Notes under the pieces: model-generated | The model's database searches: none | Seen by the model: the letters and a program-made list of their open reading frames with translations, nothing else | Told to the model about the DNA's origin: nothing | Source of the DNA: Omnitrophica bacterium GWA2_41_15 | GTDB lineage: Bacteria > Omnitrophota > Gorgyraeia > Gygaellales > Profunditerraquicolaceae | NCBI GenBank assembly: GCA_919902045.1 | Contig: CAKKSP010000020.1 | Location: 1 to 33,331 of the forward strand | Direction of reading: 5' to 3' | Length of the DNA: 33,331 nucleotides | Made by a program: the position numbers and the translations under genes | Shown here: positions 19,656-27,741 of the stretch, piece by piece | How the letters are laid out: each line of letters begins with the position of its first letter | How positions within the stretch are numbered: the stretch's first letter is position 1

Positions 19656-19967
19656 ATGGAAAAAATCAGAAAAGGCGATATCGTTATAATAAATAAAGGT
19701 AAAGACCGCGGGAAAAAAGGTAAAGTAGTGATGATTTTCACCGCAAAAAAAGCTGCTCTTGTCGAGGGTTTGAATTTATTTAAAAAACATAAACGCCGTA
19801 CACAGCAGGATCCGCAAGGTGGTTTTGTTTCGGTTGAGATGCCGGTCCGCCTGTGTAATCTTGCGGTAGTATGCAAGCGTTGTAACCGCGGAGTAAAAGT
19901 CGGTTTTAAGGCTGAATCCACAAAAAGCAAAGTGCGTGTTTGCCGCGTTTGCAAAGAGGTATTATAA
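19656..19967 (+). CDS. rplX: 50S ribosomal protein L24 (zinc-ribbon form)
   Basis: This 103-residue protein has an N-terminal KOW motif (RKGDIVIINKGKDRGKKGKV). The C-terminal half contains two CxxC pairs (VVCKRCNRG and RVCRVCKEVL) that would bind zinc. L24 is an early assembly protein at the 5' domain of 23S rRNA. The stop is followed four bases later by rplE. Confidence 0.96.
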   Translation: MEKIRKGDIVIINKGKDRGKKGKVVMIFTAKKAALVEGLNLFKKHKRRTQQDPQGGFVSVEMPVRLCNLAVVCKRCNRGVKVGFKAESTKSKVRVCRVCKEVL

Positions 19968-19971
19968 AATC

Positions 19972-20541
19972 ATGAAAAATAATGTAATTGTGCCCAGGCT
20001 TCTTGAACGTTATCGTCAGGAGATTGCTCCTAAGATGATGGAAAAATTTGCTTTAAAAAGCAAAATGGCTGCACCTAAGATTGATAAAATTGTAATAAAT
20101 ATGGGAGTTGGCGAAGCCCTTCAGGATATTAAGATTTTAGAGAAAGTAATGGATGAACTTGCTATGATTACCGGACAGCGTCCGATAATGCGACGGGCAA
20201 AAAAAGCTATTTCAAACTTTAAAATCAGAAAAGGCCTTCCCATTGCTTGTAAGGTAACTTTACGGCGCCAAAAGATGTATGAATTTATGGATAGGTTGAT
20301 CAATATAGCTATGCCGCGTATTCGCGATTTCCGTGGTGTTCCGGATAATTCTTTTGATGCGGCAGGAAATTATACATTAGGTTTACATGATCAGACTATT
20401 TTTCCGGAAATTGAATTTGACCGGATAACACATGTTCAGGGGATGGATATAACGTTTGTGATTAAGAACGCCAAAAATACAGAACAGGCAAAAGAACTGC
20501 TTGTAATGTTTGGCATGCCGTTTCGTAAAGATAAGGATTAG
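19972..20541 (+). CDS. rplE: 50S ribosomal protein L5
   Basis: From the ATG at 19972 the product is 189 residues, starting MKNNVIVPRLLERYRQEI, which aligns with the family N-terminus. The ATG at 19936 is in frame but lies within rplX and adds 12 atypical residues. KIDKIVINMGVGEA, the TGQRPIMRRAKKAISNFKIR segment and RIRDFRGVPDNSFD are diagnostic. L5 binds 5S rRNA and the P-site tRNA. Confidence 0.97.
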   Translation: MKNNVIVPRLLERYRQEIAPKMMEKFALKSKMAAPKIDKIVINMGVGEALQDIKILEKVMDELAMITGQRPIMRRAKKAISNFKIRKGLPIACKVTLRRQKMYEFMDRLINIAMPRIRDFRGVPDNSFDAAGNYTLGLHDQTIFPEIEFDRITHVQGMDITFVIKNAKNTEQAKELLVMFGMPFRKDKD

Positions 20542-20555
20542 GAGAATAAACATAC

Positions 20556-20741
20556 ATGGCAAAAAATTCGCAATTAGCACGCTGGAAAAGGCCGGCAAAA
20601 TTTTCTACTCAAAAATATAACCGTTGCCATATTTGCGGGCGCGCAAACGGATATCTGCGCAGGTTTCAGTTATGCCGCTTATGTTTCCGTGAATTAGCCT
20701 GGCAAGGCATGATTCCGGGCGTAAAGAAGGCTAGTTGGTAA
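20556..20741 (+). CDS. rpsZ: 30S ribosomal protein S14, short zinc-binding type
   Basis: This 61-residue S14 belongs to the short, zinc-containing class. C24, C27, C40 and C43 form the ribbon, and the C-terminus [11 protein letters not shown] is universal. The long zinc-free form of about 100 residues is not present here. It lies between rplE and rpsH as usual. An 84-nt spacer with a variant palindromic element follows. Confidence 0.98.
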   Translation: MAKNSQLARWKRPAKFSTQKYNRCHICGRANGYLRRFQLCRLCFRELAWQGMIPGVKKASW

Positions 20742-20751
20742 TAAGTAGACA

Positions 20752-20808
20752 CCTTTCAACCTACGCGGTTGAAAGGCAAACAAACGAATGTAAACCGCGT
20801 AGGTTGAA
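20752..20808. repeat. Palindromic element, variant copy 3 (rpsZ-rpsH spacer)
   Basis: TTCAACCTACGCGGTT (20755-20770) pairs perfectly with AACCGCGTAGGTTGAA (20793-20808), giving 16 bp around a 22-nt loop. The left half alone also folds: CCTTTCAACC (20752-20761) and GGTTGAAAGG (20767-20776) make a perfect 10-bp stem with a TACGC loop. The two folds exclude each other. Relative to copies 1 and 2, two G-C pairs of the long stem are A-T pairs here, with both partners changed. The core CCTACGCGG/CCGCGTAGG is retained. Confidence 0.85.
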
Positions 20809-20825
20809 TAAAGAGAGGTAATATA

Positions 20826-21224
20826 ATGTCCAGAACAGATTTAATTGCCGATGCATTTACCATGGTGCGTAACGCAGTAATGGCAAAAAAACCAAATTTA
20901 GATATTCCTGCATCTAAGACCGTGAAATCGGTATTAGAAATTTTTAAACGCGAAGGCTATATTGATAATTTTAAAGCGCTTGAGGATTCAAGCCGCGGAG
21001 AAATTCGTGTTTACCTGAAATATTATTCTTCGGGTAAGTCCGCAATTAGAGAAATCATTCGTGTTTCAAAGCCCGGCCTGCGGAAGTACGTCGGAAAAGA
21101 AAAAATTCCACATGTTTTACGCGGCAAGGGGGTTGCGATAGTTACTACCTCTAAAGGTATAATTACGGGGGAAGAGGCGCGCAGCCTTGGAGTGGGCGGA
21201 GAAGTAATCGGGTATATTTGGTAA
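20826..21224 (+). CDS. rpsH: 30S ribosomal protein S8
   Basis: The 132-residue protein has the S8 N-terminal domain (DLIADAFTMVRNAVMAKKPN, then PASKTVKSVLEIFKREGYI). The C-terminal signature is GKGVAIVTTSKGIITGEEAR, followed by GGEVIGYIW. S8 binds helix 21 of 16S rRNA and in E. coli represses the spc operon. No copy of that rRNA-like target was recognised nearby. Both flanking spacers, 84 and 126 nt, are unusually long for this block. Confidence 0.97.
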   Translation: MSRTDLIADAFTMVRNAVMAKKPNLDIPASKTVKSVLEIFKREGYIDNFKALEDSSRGEIRVYLKYYSSGKSAIREIIRVSKPGLRKYVGKEKIPHVLRGKGVAIVTTSKGIITGEEARSLGVGGEVIGYIW

Positions 21225-21350
21225 CAAGTAAACGAGGGAAAAATCCCTTGCCTAAGCGCTCCTAAATTTTGTCGCCAGGTTTGCCGGCTCCAAAATTTAA
21301 GTCGCAGGCTGCGGGATAATTTTCTGACAAGTAAAAAAAGGGAAAATTAA
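21225..21350 (+). repeat. rpsH-rplF spacer with tandem and flanking direct repeats
   Basis: The longest gene-free stretch of the window (126 nt) is repeat-rich. A near-direct repeat, ACAAGTAAACGAGGGAAAAA at 21224-21243 and ACAAGTAAAAAAAGGGAAAA at 21327-21346, brackets it; the second copy provides the rplF ribosome binding site. Between them lie two imperfect tandem units (21259-21287 and 21288-21315), each CTCC, then an A/T block, then TCGC-AGG and a GC-rich end. TAAATTTTG (21263-21271) and CAAAATTTA (21291-21299) can also pair. No coding potential, T-run terminator or clear promoter is seen. It does not contain the CCTACGCGG palindrome. Confidence 0.65.
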
Positions 21351-21896
21351 ATGTCCAGAATCGGTAAGAAAGCAATCGCAGTTCCAAAAGATGTAAAAGT
21401 AGATATCAAGGAAAGGCTCGTAAGCGTAGAAGGATCCAAAGGTAAAGCTAGCCGTACGCTTCCTGATCGTTTAAAGATTGAGCATAAAGATAGCCAGCTT
21501 TTTATTACCAGTATCTCTAATACCAAGCTTGATAAGACTCTTCATGGCTTATATCGGGCGTTAATACTTAATATGGTAATAGGAGTTTCTGAAGGCTATA
21601 CTAGAGAACTTGAAGTCATCGGTGTTGGTTATAAAGTTCAGGCTCAAGGTAATATGCTTAATATGCAGCTTGGATTTTCGCACCCTGTAAATTTTCCGAT
21701 TCCTGATGGGGTTAAGTTAGAAACGCCAAAAGCAACGCTGATTGTGTTGCGTAGCATTGATAAAGAATTGATCGGTAAAGTTGCGCGAGATATCCGCCAG
21801 ATTTGCCCTCCTGAACCATATAAAGGCAAAGGAATACGTTTTAGCGGTGAATATATCAAGAAAAAAGTTGGTAAGGCACAAGCCGGAGCTAAATAA
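21351..21896 (+). CDS. rplF: 50S ribosomal protein L6
   Basis: This 181-residue protein has the duplicated L6 fold. The N-terminal SRIGKKAIAVPKDV and the C-terminal RQICPPEPYKGKGIRFSGEY are both diagnostic. L6 sits near the sarcin-ricin loop. The AAAGGG ribosome binding site upstream lies in the second copy of the spacer direct repeat. The stop codon directly abuts the rplR ATG. Confidence 0.98.
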   Translation: MSRIGKKAIAVPKDVKVDIKERLVSVEGSKGKASRTLPDRLKIEHKDSQLFITSISNTKLDKTLHGLYRALILNMVIGVSEGYTRELEVIGVGYKVQAQGNMLNMQLGFSHPVNFPIPDGVKLETPKATLIVLRSIDKELIGKVARDIRQICPPEPYKGKGIRFSGEYIKKKVGKAQAGAK

Positions 21897-22256
21897 ATGA
21901 ATAAGAAAGAAGCTTTAAGAAAGAAAAGGCATCAAAGGATAAAGTTAAAAATAAGCGGATCTGCGCAGAGGCCGCGAGTTGTAATTTTTCGCAGCGTGAA
22001 TCATCTGGTTGCACAGTTCGTAGATGATATAAGCCAAAAAACTTTATTTTCGGTTTCTACCAATGATAAAGATGTGCGCCAAAAAATTCCTACCGGAGGA
22101 AATATTAAATCCGCCCAGCTTTTAGGAGAAATTTGCGGGCAAAAGGCTAAGGAAAAAGGCGTAACACAGGTAGTCTTTGATCGCGCCGGTCATATTTATC
22201 ACGGCCGCATTAAAGCATTTGCTGAAAGTTTAAGAAAGGCAGGTTTACAGTTCTAA
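21897..22256 (+). CDS. rplR: 50S ribosomal protein L18
   Basis: The 119-residue 5S rRNA-binding protein starts with a basic helix ([19 protein letters not shown]). It continues with [20 protein letters not shown] and ends with [20 protein letters not shown] and a terminal ARKAGLQF-like RKAGLQF. There is no spacer to rplF and one base to rpsE. Confidence 0.97.
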   Translation: MNKKEALRKKRHQRIKLKISGSAQRPRVVIFRSVNHLVAQFVDDISQKTLFSVSTNDKDVRQKIPTGGNIKSAQLLGEICGQKAKEKGVTQVVFDRAGHIYHGRIKAFAESLRKAGLQF

Positions 22257-22257
22257 T

Positions 22258-22740
22258 ATGCGCGAAATGAGCATTGATCATCAACCGACATTAATCGAAA
22301 AAGTTATTACTATTAATCGTATTACTAAAGTAACTAAAGGTGGTAAAAAAATGTCTTTTAGCGCTTTAGTAGTAGTAGGCGACACAAAAGGTAACGTAGG
22401 TTTTGCCCTTGATAAGGCAAATGATGTAGCATCTGCTATTCGTAAAGCCCTTACGCATGCAAAAAAACATCTTTTAAAAATAGAGATGGAAGGTTCTACT
22501 ATTCCGCATGAAGTCGTGGGTGATTACGGGGCAGCAAAAGTTATTTTAAAACCTGCTTCTGAAGGAACCGGAGTTATCGCGTCAGGGCCTGTTCGTGCGA
22601 TATGCGAGTCTGCCGGAATCAAGGACATTCTTACTAAGTCCATTAGGTCTAATAATCCTATTAATGTTATTAAAGCGACAATTGAAGGCCTAAAAAAATT
22701 AAAAGGTGCAAGTAATGAAAAACCAACAACAAATGAGTAA
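22258..22740 (+). CDS. rpsE: 30S ribosomal protein S5
   Basis: The 160-residue protein has the S5 double-stranded RNA-binding domain ([20 protein letters not shown], then [21 protein letters not shown]). The C-terminal domain has [23 protein letters not shown] and [16 protein letters not shown]5 helps form the mRNA entry site with helicase activity and contributes to decoding fidelity. The last 26 bases overlap the preferred start of rplO. The rpmD gene (L30), which lies between rpsE and rplO in many bacteria, is absent. Confidence 0.97.
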   Translation: MREMSIDHQPTLIEKVITINRITKVTKGGKKMSFSALVVVGDTKGNVGFALDKANDVASAIRKALTHAKKHLLKIEMEGSTIPHEVVGDYGAAKVILKPASEGTGVIASGPVRAICESAGIKDILTKSIRSNNPINVIKATIEGLKKLKGASNEKPTTNE

Positions 22741-23212
22741 GCCCGAGAGAGAAAAAACTAAAGTAACAGTAACCCTGTCTACATTAAAATGCCCGATTGG
22801 CGGGAATAAACGTAAGAAGATCCTCGGACGCGGTTCTAGTTCCGGGCATGGTAAGACTTCTACCCGCGGTAGTAAGGGGCAGACTTCCCGTGCTGGAAGA
22901 GATATGTATCCTGGGTTTGAAGGCGGACAGACTCCGCTTATCAGGCGTATTCCAAAACGCGGTTTTGTTAATGAATTCGGCCGCGATTATCAATTGGTGA
23001 ATATTCGTGATATTAACCGGCTTAAAGAGCCGTCAATTAGTTTAGATTTACTTGAAGAAAAAGGGATTATTAAAAATAAGAATAAACTGGTAAAGATTCT
23101 CGGTATCGGAGAGATTAAACACCCGGTTACTATTTTTGCGCATGCTGCTGCAAAAAGCGCCATTGAAAAAATAGCCCAGGCCGGAGGAAAGGTAGAGATT
23201 ATCAATGCTTGA
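22715..23212 (+). CDS. rplO: 50S ribosomal protein L15
   Basis: I chose the ATG at 22715, giving 165 residues, because AAAGGTG lies 6 nt upstream. An ATG at 22733 lacks such a site but would remove six unremarkable residues, and an ATG at 22706 has poor context. The basic glycine-rich segment [23 protein letters not shown] and [18 protein letters not shown] are the L15 hallmarks. The C-terminal domain includes [19 protein letters not shown]. The overlap with rpsE suggests coupling and leaves no room for L30. Confidence 0.95.
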   Translation: MKNQQQMSKPEREKTKVTVTLSTLKCPIGGNKRKKILGRGSSSGHGKTSTRGSKGQTSRAGRDMYPGFEGGQTPLIRRIPKRGFVNEFGRDYQLVNIRDINRLKEPSISLDLLEEKGIIKNKNKLVKILGIGEIKHPVTIFAHAAAKSAIEKIAQAGGKVEIINA

Positions 23213-24530
23213 AGCATTGGTGAACTCGTTTCGCATACAGGATTTAAAAAAGCGATTATTGATTACGGGTGCGTTATTAGCAGTTTACCGTATCGGTTGT
23301 TTTCTGCTGGTTCCCGGGATTAACGGCTCGGAGCTTGCATCTTTTTTTGCAAGCCTGGCTAAAACTCAAGGCGGGGCGCTCTTTGGTATAATTAACATGT
23401 TTTCAGGCGGTGCCATGGAACGTTTGACTATTTTTGCGCTTGGAATTATGCCTTACATTTCCTCATCGATTATTTTGCAGTTATTGACTGCGGTAATTCC
23501 TGCGCTTGAAAAGCTTGCAAAAGAAGGAAAATCAGGATATCAGAAGATAAATCAATATACTCGTTATGGTACGCTTGTACTTTCAGTAATTCAGTCATTT
23601 TTTATTGCTCTTTGGCTTGAGAATCCGCAGCATTTTAGCGGGCATGAGATTGTTTCGCATCCGGGTTTGGCATTTCGTATTCTGACCGTACTTACGCTTA
23701 CTACCGGCACGATTTTTATTATGTGGCTGGGTGAGCAGATACAGGAGCGTGGTATAGGTAACGGCATATCACTTGTAATTACCGCAGGTATAATTTCGCG
23801 TATCCCTACAGCTTTGCAGCAGCTTTGGCTTTTGCATAACCAATTAAACCTTTTTACGCTACTTATTATGGCAGCGTTTTTAGTAAGCGTAGTTTTTGGG
23901 GTTATTATGGTAACACAGGCGCAGCGTAAAATTCCTGTACAATATGCGCGCAGGATAGTAGGAAGAAAAATTTACGGAGGCCAGAGTACATACATACCGA
24001 TTAAAGTGGACAATGCCGGGGTAATTTCGATTATTTTTGCGCAGTCAATTTTACTTTTTCCAGCTACGATAGCGTCATTTTTTCCTAATACTGCGCTTAA
24101 TACATTCGCGCAGAATATTGCGCGCGGGCATTTGTTATATACGCTGATTTATGCGACGCTGATTGTTTTCTTTTGTTATTTTTATACTGCGATTGTTTTT
24201 AATCCTCAAGATCTGGCAAGCAATATGAAAAAATATGGCGGATTCATTCCGGGTATAAGGCCGGGAGTTTCTACTTCTGAATATCTTGATTATGTAACTA
24301 CTCGCGTTACTTTAGCCGGAGCGATTTTTATTGCTATAATTGCGATTGTGCCGGATTTTATTATGGCATCTATGAAAATTCCGTATTTAGTGGCTTCATT
24401 TTTCGGCGGCACAGGAATTTTGATTGTTGTCGGTGTGATGCTTGATACGATTAAGCAGGTTGAATCGCATTTATTGATGCATCATTACGAAGGTTTTTTA
24501 AAGACCGGCCGGATTAAGGGGAGAAGGTAA
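23205..24530 (+). CDS. secY: Protein translocase subunit SecY
   Basis: This 441-residue membrane protein is the channel subunit of the SecYEG translocon, with about ten hydrophobic segments in the family pattern. Recognisable stretches are RIGCFLLVPGING in TM1 and the plug region, ALGIMPYISSSIILQLL in TM2, GNGISLVITAGIISRIP near TM5, the cytoplasmic loop with QRKIPVQYARR, and FNPQDLASNMKKYGGFIPGIRPG preceding TM9. The start overlaps rplO by eight bases, and the stop overlaps adk by one. Confidence 0.98.
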   Translation: MLEALVNSFRIQDLKKRLLITGALLAVYRIGCFLLVPGINGSELASFFASLAKTQGGALFGIINMFSGGAMERLTIFALGIMPYISSSIILQLLTAVIPALEKLAKEGKSGYQKINQYTRYGTLVLSVIQSFFIALWLENPQHFSGHEIVSHPGLAFRILTVLTLTTGTIFIMWLGEQIQERGIGNGISLVITAGIISRIPTALQQLWLLHNQLNLFTLLIMAAFLVSVVFGVIMVTQAQRKIPVQYARRIVGRKIYGGQSTYIPIKVDNAGVISIIFAQSILLFPATIASFFPNTALNTFAQNIARGHLLYTLIYATLIVFFCYFYTAIVFNPQDLASNMKKYGGFIPGIRPGVSTSEYLDYVTTRVTLAGAIFIAIIAIVPDFIMASMKIPYLVASFFGGTGILIVVGVMLDTIKQVESHLLMHHYEGFLKTGRIKGRR

Positions 24531-25195
24531 TGCGCATAATATTTCTCGGCCCTCCAGGAGCTGGTAAAGGCACGCAGTCAAAACAGCTTGCCAAGAAAAT
24601 TAATTTAGCGCATATTTCAACCGGAGATCTCCTGCGCCAGAATGTAGCAGATGCTACTGCTTTAGGCGCACAGGCAAAAGAATATATGACAAAGGGTGCA
24701 CTTGTCCCTGATAGTTTGGTTACAGAGATGTTGAGTAAGCGTTTGACTCAACAGGATACAAAAGATGGATTTATTTTAGATGGCTATCCGCGTACCATTG
24801 CTCAAGCAGAATCATTGGATAAATTGTTAGGGAGACTTAATACTCCGATAGATTTGGTAATAAATTTAGATACTAGCGATGCGGTGATTATTCAACGGCT
24901 TTCCGGCAGGCTTGTTTGCAAGAAGTGTGGCTTTAACTTTCATATTACTAATATGCCACCTAAAAAATCCATGATTTGCGATCATTGCCAGGGAGAGCTT
25001 TATCAGCGTGCTGATGATAAGGAAGATACGATCCGTAAACGCATGGTTGTTTATAACCAGGAGACCGCTCCGTTACTCGATTATTATAAAAAGCAGGAAA
25101 AATTAAGCCGTGTTTTATCTGACGGAGATGCTGCCAAGGTGCTTGACGAAATTATGCGGCTAGTCCAGCATCACGATGATACCGTTAAAGCTTGA
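24530..25195 (+). CDS. adk: Adenylate kinase (zinc-type LID)
   Basis: The 221-residue enzyme interconverts AMP plus ATP with two ADP. The P-loop GPPGAGKGTQ is at 7-16, the AMP-binding STGDLLR at 30-36, and FILDGYPRTIAQA starts at 81. The extended LID domain has C130, C133, C150 and C153, a complete zinc site found in many Gram-positive and some other bacterial enzymes. Its place between secY and map is common outside the proteobacteria. The last 20 bases overlap map. Confidence 0.98.
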   Translation: MRIIFLGPPGAGKGTQSKQLAKKINLAHISTGDLLRQNVADATALGAQAKEYMTKGALVPDSLVTEMLSKRLTQQDTKDGFILDGYPRTIAQAESLDKLLGRLNTPIDLVINLDTSDAVIIQRLSGRLVCKKCGFNFHITNMPPKKSMICDHCQGELYQRADDKEDTIRKRMVVYNQETAPLLDYYKKQEKLSRVLSDGDAAKVLDEIMRLVQHHDDTVKA

Positions 25196-25922
25196 AGAAG
25201 ATATAAAGTTCATTGAAAAATCAGCGTTAATTTTGACGCGTGTACTTAGCGTTGTAAGAAATAAAGCAGTAGCTGGTATATCGATGCTTGAGCTTGACAG
25301 TATAGCCGAGCAGATGATAATAAAAGAAGCTGCATTACCGGCATTTAAAGGTTATCGAGGGTATCCTGCGACAATCTGCGCTTCTTTAAATGAAGAAATA
25401 GTGCATGGTATCCCGGATGAGCGAGTAGCAAAAGACGGTGATATCTTAAGTATAGATATAGGCGTAAATTATTCAGGGTATTTTGCCGATGCAGCAATTA
25501 CGGTAGCGATTGGTAAAATAACCCCTAAAGCAAAAAAGCTCATTGATATTACTAAACAGGCATTGGCAAAAGGCGTACAAAAAGCAAGCCCAGGCAATCA
25601 CCTGGGTGATATATCCTATACTATTCAAAACTTTGTTGAGCAGCATGGTTTTTCAGTAGTAAGAGAATTCGTAGGCCACGGTATAGGAAAAAATTTGCAC
25701 GAAGAGCCCGAGATACCTAATTTTGGGCGCTCAGGCACAGGCCCGGTTTTAAAAGCCGGAATGGTGTTAGCGATTGAGCCGATGGTAAATGTCGGAATTT
25801 GGCAGTCAAAGTTGAAAGCTAATGGATGGACCGCAGTTACTGCCGATGGTGAATTATCCGCTCATTTTGAACACACAGTTTTAATTACAGAAAAGGGCCC
25901 AAGGATTTTGACAAATGGCTAA
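25176..25922 (+). CDS. map: Methionine aminopeptidase type I
   Basis: The 248-residue enzyme removes initiator methionine from nascent proteins. All five metal ligands are visible: D94, D105, H168, E201 and E232. H78, in EIVHGIPDE, is the conserved substrate-side histidine. Length fits type Ia without an N-terminal extension. Its start, [16 protein letters not shown], lies inside adk with no clear ribosome binding site, so translation probably depends on coupling. The end overlaps infA by eight bases. Confidence 0.97.
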   Translation: MIPLKLEEDIKFIEKSALILTRVLSVVRNKAVAGISMLELDSIAEQMIIKEAALPAFKGYRGYPATICASLNEEIVHGIPDERVAKDGDILSIDIGVNYSGYFADAAITVAIGKITPKAKKLIDITKQALAKGVQKASPGNHLGDISYTIQNFVEQHGFSVVREFVGHGIGKNLHEEPEIPNFGRSGTGPVLKAGMVLAIEPMVNVGIWQSKLKANGWTAVTADGELSAHFEHTVLITEKGPRILTNG

Positions 25923-26133
25923 AGAAGAACTTATTGAAACAGAAGGAAAAGTTGTGGAAACATTGCCAAATGCGATGTTTCGCGTTGAGCTTGAAAATGG
26001 CCACATCGTTTTAGCGCATGTGTCGGGGAAGATGCGGATGCATTTTATTAGGATTCTCCCCGGTGATAAAGTAAAACTCGAACTTTCTCCGTATGATCTT
26101 ACTCGGGGGAGAATAACATTTAGGGTGAAATAA
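25915..26133 (+). CDS. infA: Translation initiation factor IF-1
   Basis: The 72 residues are the standard IF-1 length. The OB fold shows [20 protein letters not shown], then [40 protein letters not shown] and RITFR. IF-1 occupies the ribosomal A site during initiation. It overlaps the end of map and precedes rpmJ by one base, the same order seen in Bacillus-type spc regions. Confidence 0.98.
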   Translation: MAKEELIETEGKVVETLPNAMFRVELENGHIVLAHVSGKMRMHFIRILPGDKVKLELSPYDLTRGRITFRVK

Positions 26134-26134
26134 A

Positions 26135-26248
26135 ATGAAAGTAAAAGCGTCAGTAAAAAGGATTTGCGATAAGTGTAAAATTATTCGTCGCCGCAACGTA
26201 GTGCGGGTCATCTGTAGCAATGCAAAACATAAGCAGCGTCAGGGATAA
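26135..26248 (+). CDS. rpmJ: 50S ribosomal protein L36 (zinc-ribbon form)
   Basis: A short reading frame one base after infA encodes 37 residues that begin [20 protein letters not shown] and end with HKQRQG. C11, C14, C27 and H32 form the L36 zinc site. Position between infA and rpsM is the normal place for rpmJ. It ends with TAA, and a 35-nt spacer with GAGAGGA before rpsM follows. Confidence 0.97.
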   Translation: MKVKASVKRICDKCKIIRRRNVVRVICSNAKHKQRQG

Positions 26249-26283
26249 GAATTTTTAAGTAATCATAATAGCGAGAGGATAAT

Positions 26284-26691
26284 ATGCCCAGAATTTTAGG
26301 TGTGGATATTCCGAAAGAAAAACGTATGGATATTGCCCTTACTTATCTTTACGGGATAGGAAGATTTAATTCTTATATAATATTAAAAGAAGCCGGTGTT
26401 GATCCTAGTAAACGCGCTAAGGATTTAACCGATACTGAAGTTATGCATATTACTAATACCATTCAGAAGAGCGGTTATAAAGTAGAAGGTGATTTGCGCC
26501 GTGATATTTCACAGAATATTAAACGGCTTATTGAAATCGGAAGTTGGCGCGGTTTAAGGCATAAGAAAGGCCTGCCAGTAAGAGGCCAGCGTACCCGTAC
26601 TAATTCCCGCACGCGCAAAGGGCCGCGTAGGGGCGGTATGGTGGTATCTAAGAAAGTTGATGACGGTAAAAAACCGGCAGGAGGTAAGTAA
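26284..26691 (+). CDS. rpsM: 30S ribosomal protein S13
   Basis: This 135-residue protein has the S13 N-terminus ([20 protein letters not shown], then YGIGRF). The helical centre with [20 protein letters not shown] and the basic tail [12 protein letters not shown] reach the P-site tRNA. The tail runs about a dozen residues longer than the common form. The stop overlaps the rpsK ATG by one base. It opens the alpha block with no promoter evident in the 35-nt spacer. Confidence 0.98.
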   Translation: MPRILGVDIPKEKRMDIALTYLYGIGRFNSYIILKEAGVDPSKRAKDLTDTEVMHITNTIQKSGYKVEGDLRRDISQNIKRLIEIGSWRGLRHKKGLPVRGQRTRTNSRTRKGPRRGGMVVSKKVDDGKKPAGGK

Positions 26692-27080
26692 TGGCAACAA
26701 AAGATAAAGCAAAGAAGAAAAAAATAGCTAAAGGTGTTACTTCTGGGATTGCGCATATTCAGGCAACCTTTAATAATACCATAATTACTATTACTGATAA
26801 GCAAGGTAATGTCCTGGCTTGGTCTGCTCCGGGGATAGTCGGTTACGGTGGATCAAAAAAGTCCACTCCCTTCGCAGCACAGATTGCTGCTAGTGATGCG
26901 GCAAAAAAGGCTAAAGAAGTGGGATTAAAGGATGTAGAAGTACTTGTTAAAGGCCCCGGATTCGGCAGAGAATCTGCAATCCGCGCCTTACAGGCTTCAG
27001 GGCTTACCGTAGTTTCCATAAAGGACGTTACGCCAGTTCCGCATAATGGCTGTCGTCCGAAAAAGAAAAGGAGAGTGTAA
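26691..27080 (+). CDS. rpsK: 30S ribosomal protein S11
   Basis: The 129-residue protein has [20 protein letters not shown] near the start, then [40 protein letters not shown] and the C-terminal [17 protein letters not shown], all S11 signatures. S11 forms part of the platform next to the Shine-Dalgarno helix. It overlaps rpsM by one base, and rpsD starts five bases after its stop. Confidence 0.98.
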   Translation: MATKDKAKKKKIAKGVTSGIAHIQATFNNTIITITDKQGNVLAWSAPGIVGYGGSKKSTPFAAQIAASDAAKKAKEVGLKDVEVLVKGPGFGRESAIRALQASGLTVVSIKDVTPVPHNGCRPKKKRRV

Positions 27081-27085
27081 TTTAG

Positions 27086-27718
27086 ATGGCTCGTTATACT
27101 GAAGCCCGTTGCCGATTATGTCGGCGTGAGGGAGAAAAATTATTTCTTAAAGGACCACGTTGCAACACTCCAAAATGTGGGTTAGCTAAAAGGGCTTTTG
27201 CTCCCGGACAACACGGAAGCAATAATAAACAAAAACTTTCAAACTACGGGTTACAGTTGCGGCAGAAGCAGAAAGTGAAAAGAATCTACGGAGTGCTTGA
27301 ACAGCAGTTCCGTAATTATTTTGAGATTGCTTCTGTGTCAAAGGGTGTAACCGGTAAAATTTTGCTTCAGCTTCTTGAGCGCCGTCTTGATAATGTGATT
27401 TACCGCCTTGGCATTGGGGTATCACGTTCACAGGCGCGCCAGATAGTCAGGCATAATTTTATTTATGTAAATAACCATCGGGTGAACATTCCGTCGTACT
27501 TGATCGAAAAAGGCGACACAATCGATATTAAAGCAAAGGAAAAGGCGCAGGGAAAGCTTAAAGATAACTTAGAGCTTTCTAAAAAAGACCGCAGTTTGCC
27601 TGTATGGCTTGAGTTTGATGCTTTAAATTGGCAGGCAAAGGTGGTTAGGCTTCCGGAAAAGGAAGATATCGGCGCCACCATTCAGGAACAGTTAATCGTC
27701 GAACTTTACTCCAAATAA
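27086..27718 (+). CDS. rpsD: 30S ribosomal protein S4 (zinc-binding form)
   Basis: This 210-residue S4 carries an N-terminal zinc site with C9, C12, C26 and C31. FAPGQHG follows, and then the RNA-binding S4 domain (LERRLDNVIYRLGIGVSRSQ, ARQIVRHNFIYVNNHRV). S4 is a primary 16S binder and in E. coli represses the alpha operon through a pseudoknot upstream of rpsM. I do not recognise such a pseudoknot here. The 23-nt spacer to rpoA contains a GGTAAGGGGGG ribosome binding site. Confidence 0.98.
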   Translation: MARYTEARCRLCRREGEKLFLKGPRCNTPKCGLAKRAFAPGQHGSNNKQKLSNYGLQLRQKQKVKRIYGVLEQQFRNYFEIASVSKGVTGKILLQLLERRLDNVIYRLGIGVSRSQARQIVRHNFIYVNNHRVNIPSYLIEKGDTIDIKAKEKAQGKLKDNLELSKKDRSLPVWLEFDALNWQAKVVRLPEKEDIGATIQEQLIVELYSK

Positions 27719-27741
27719 TAGCAAGGTAAGGGGGGAATTAA

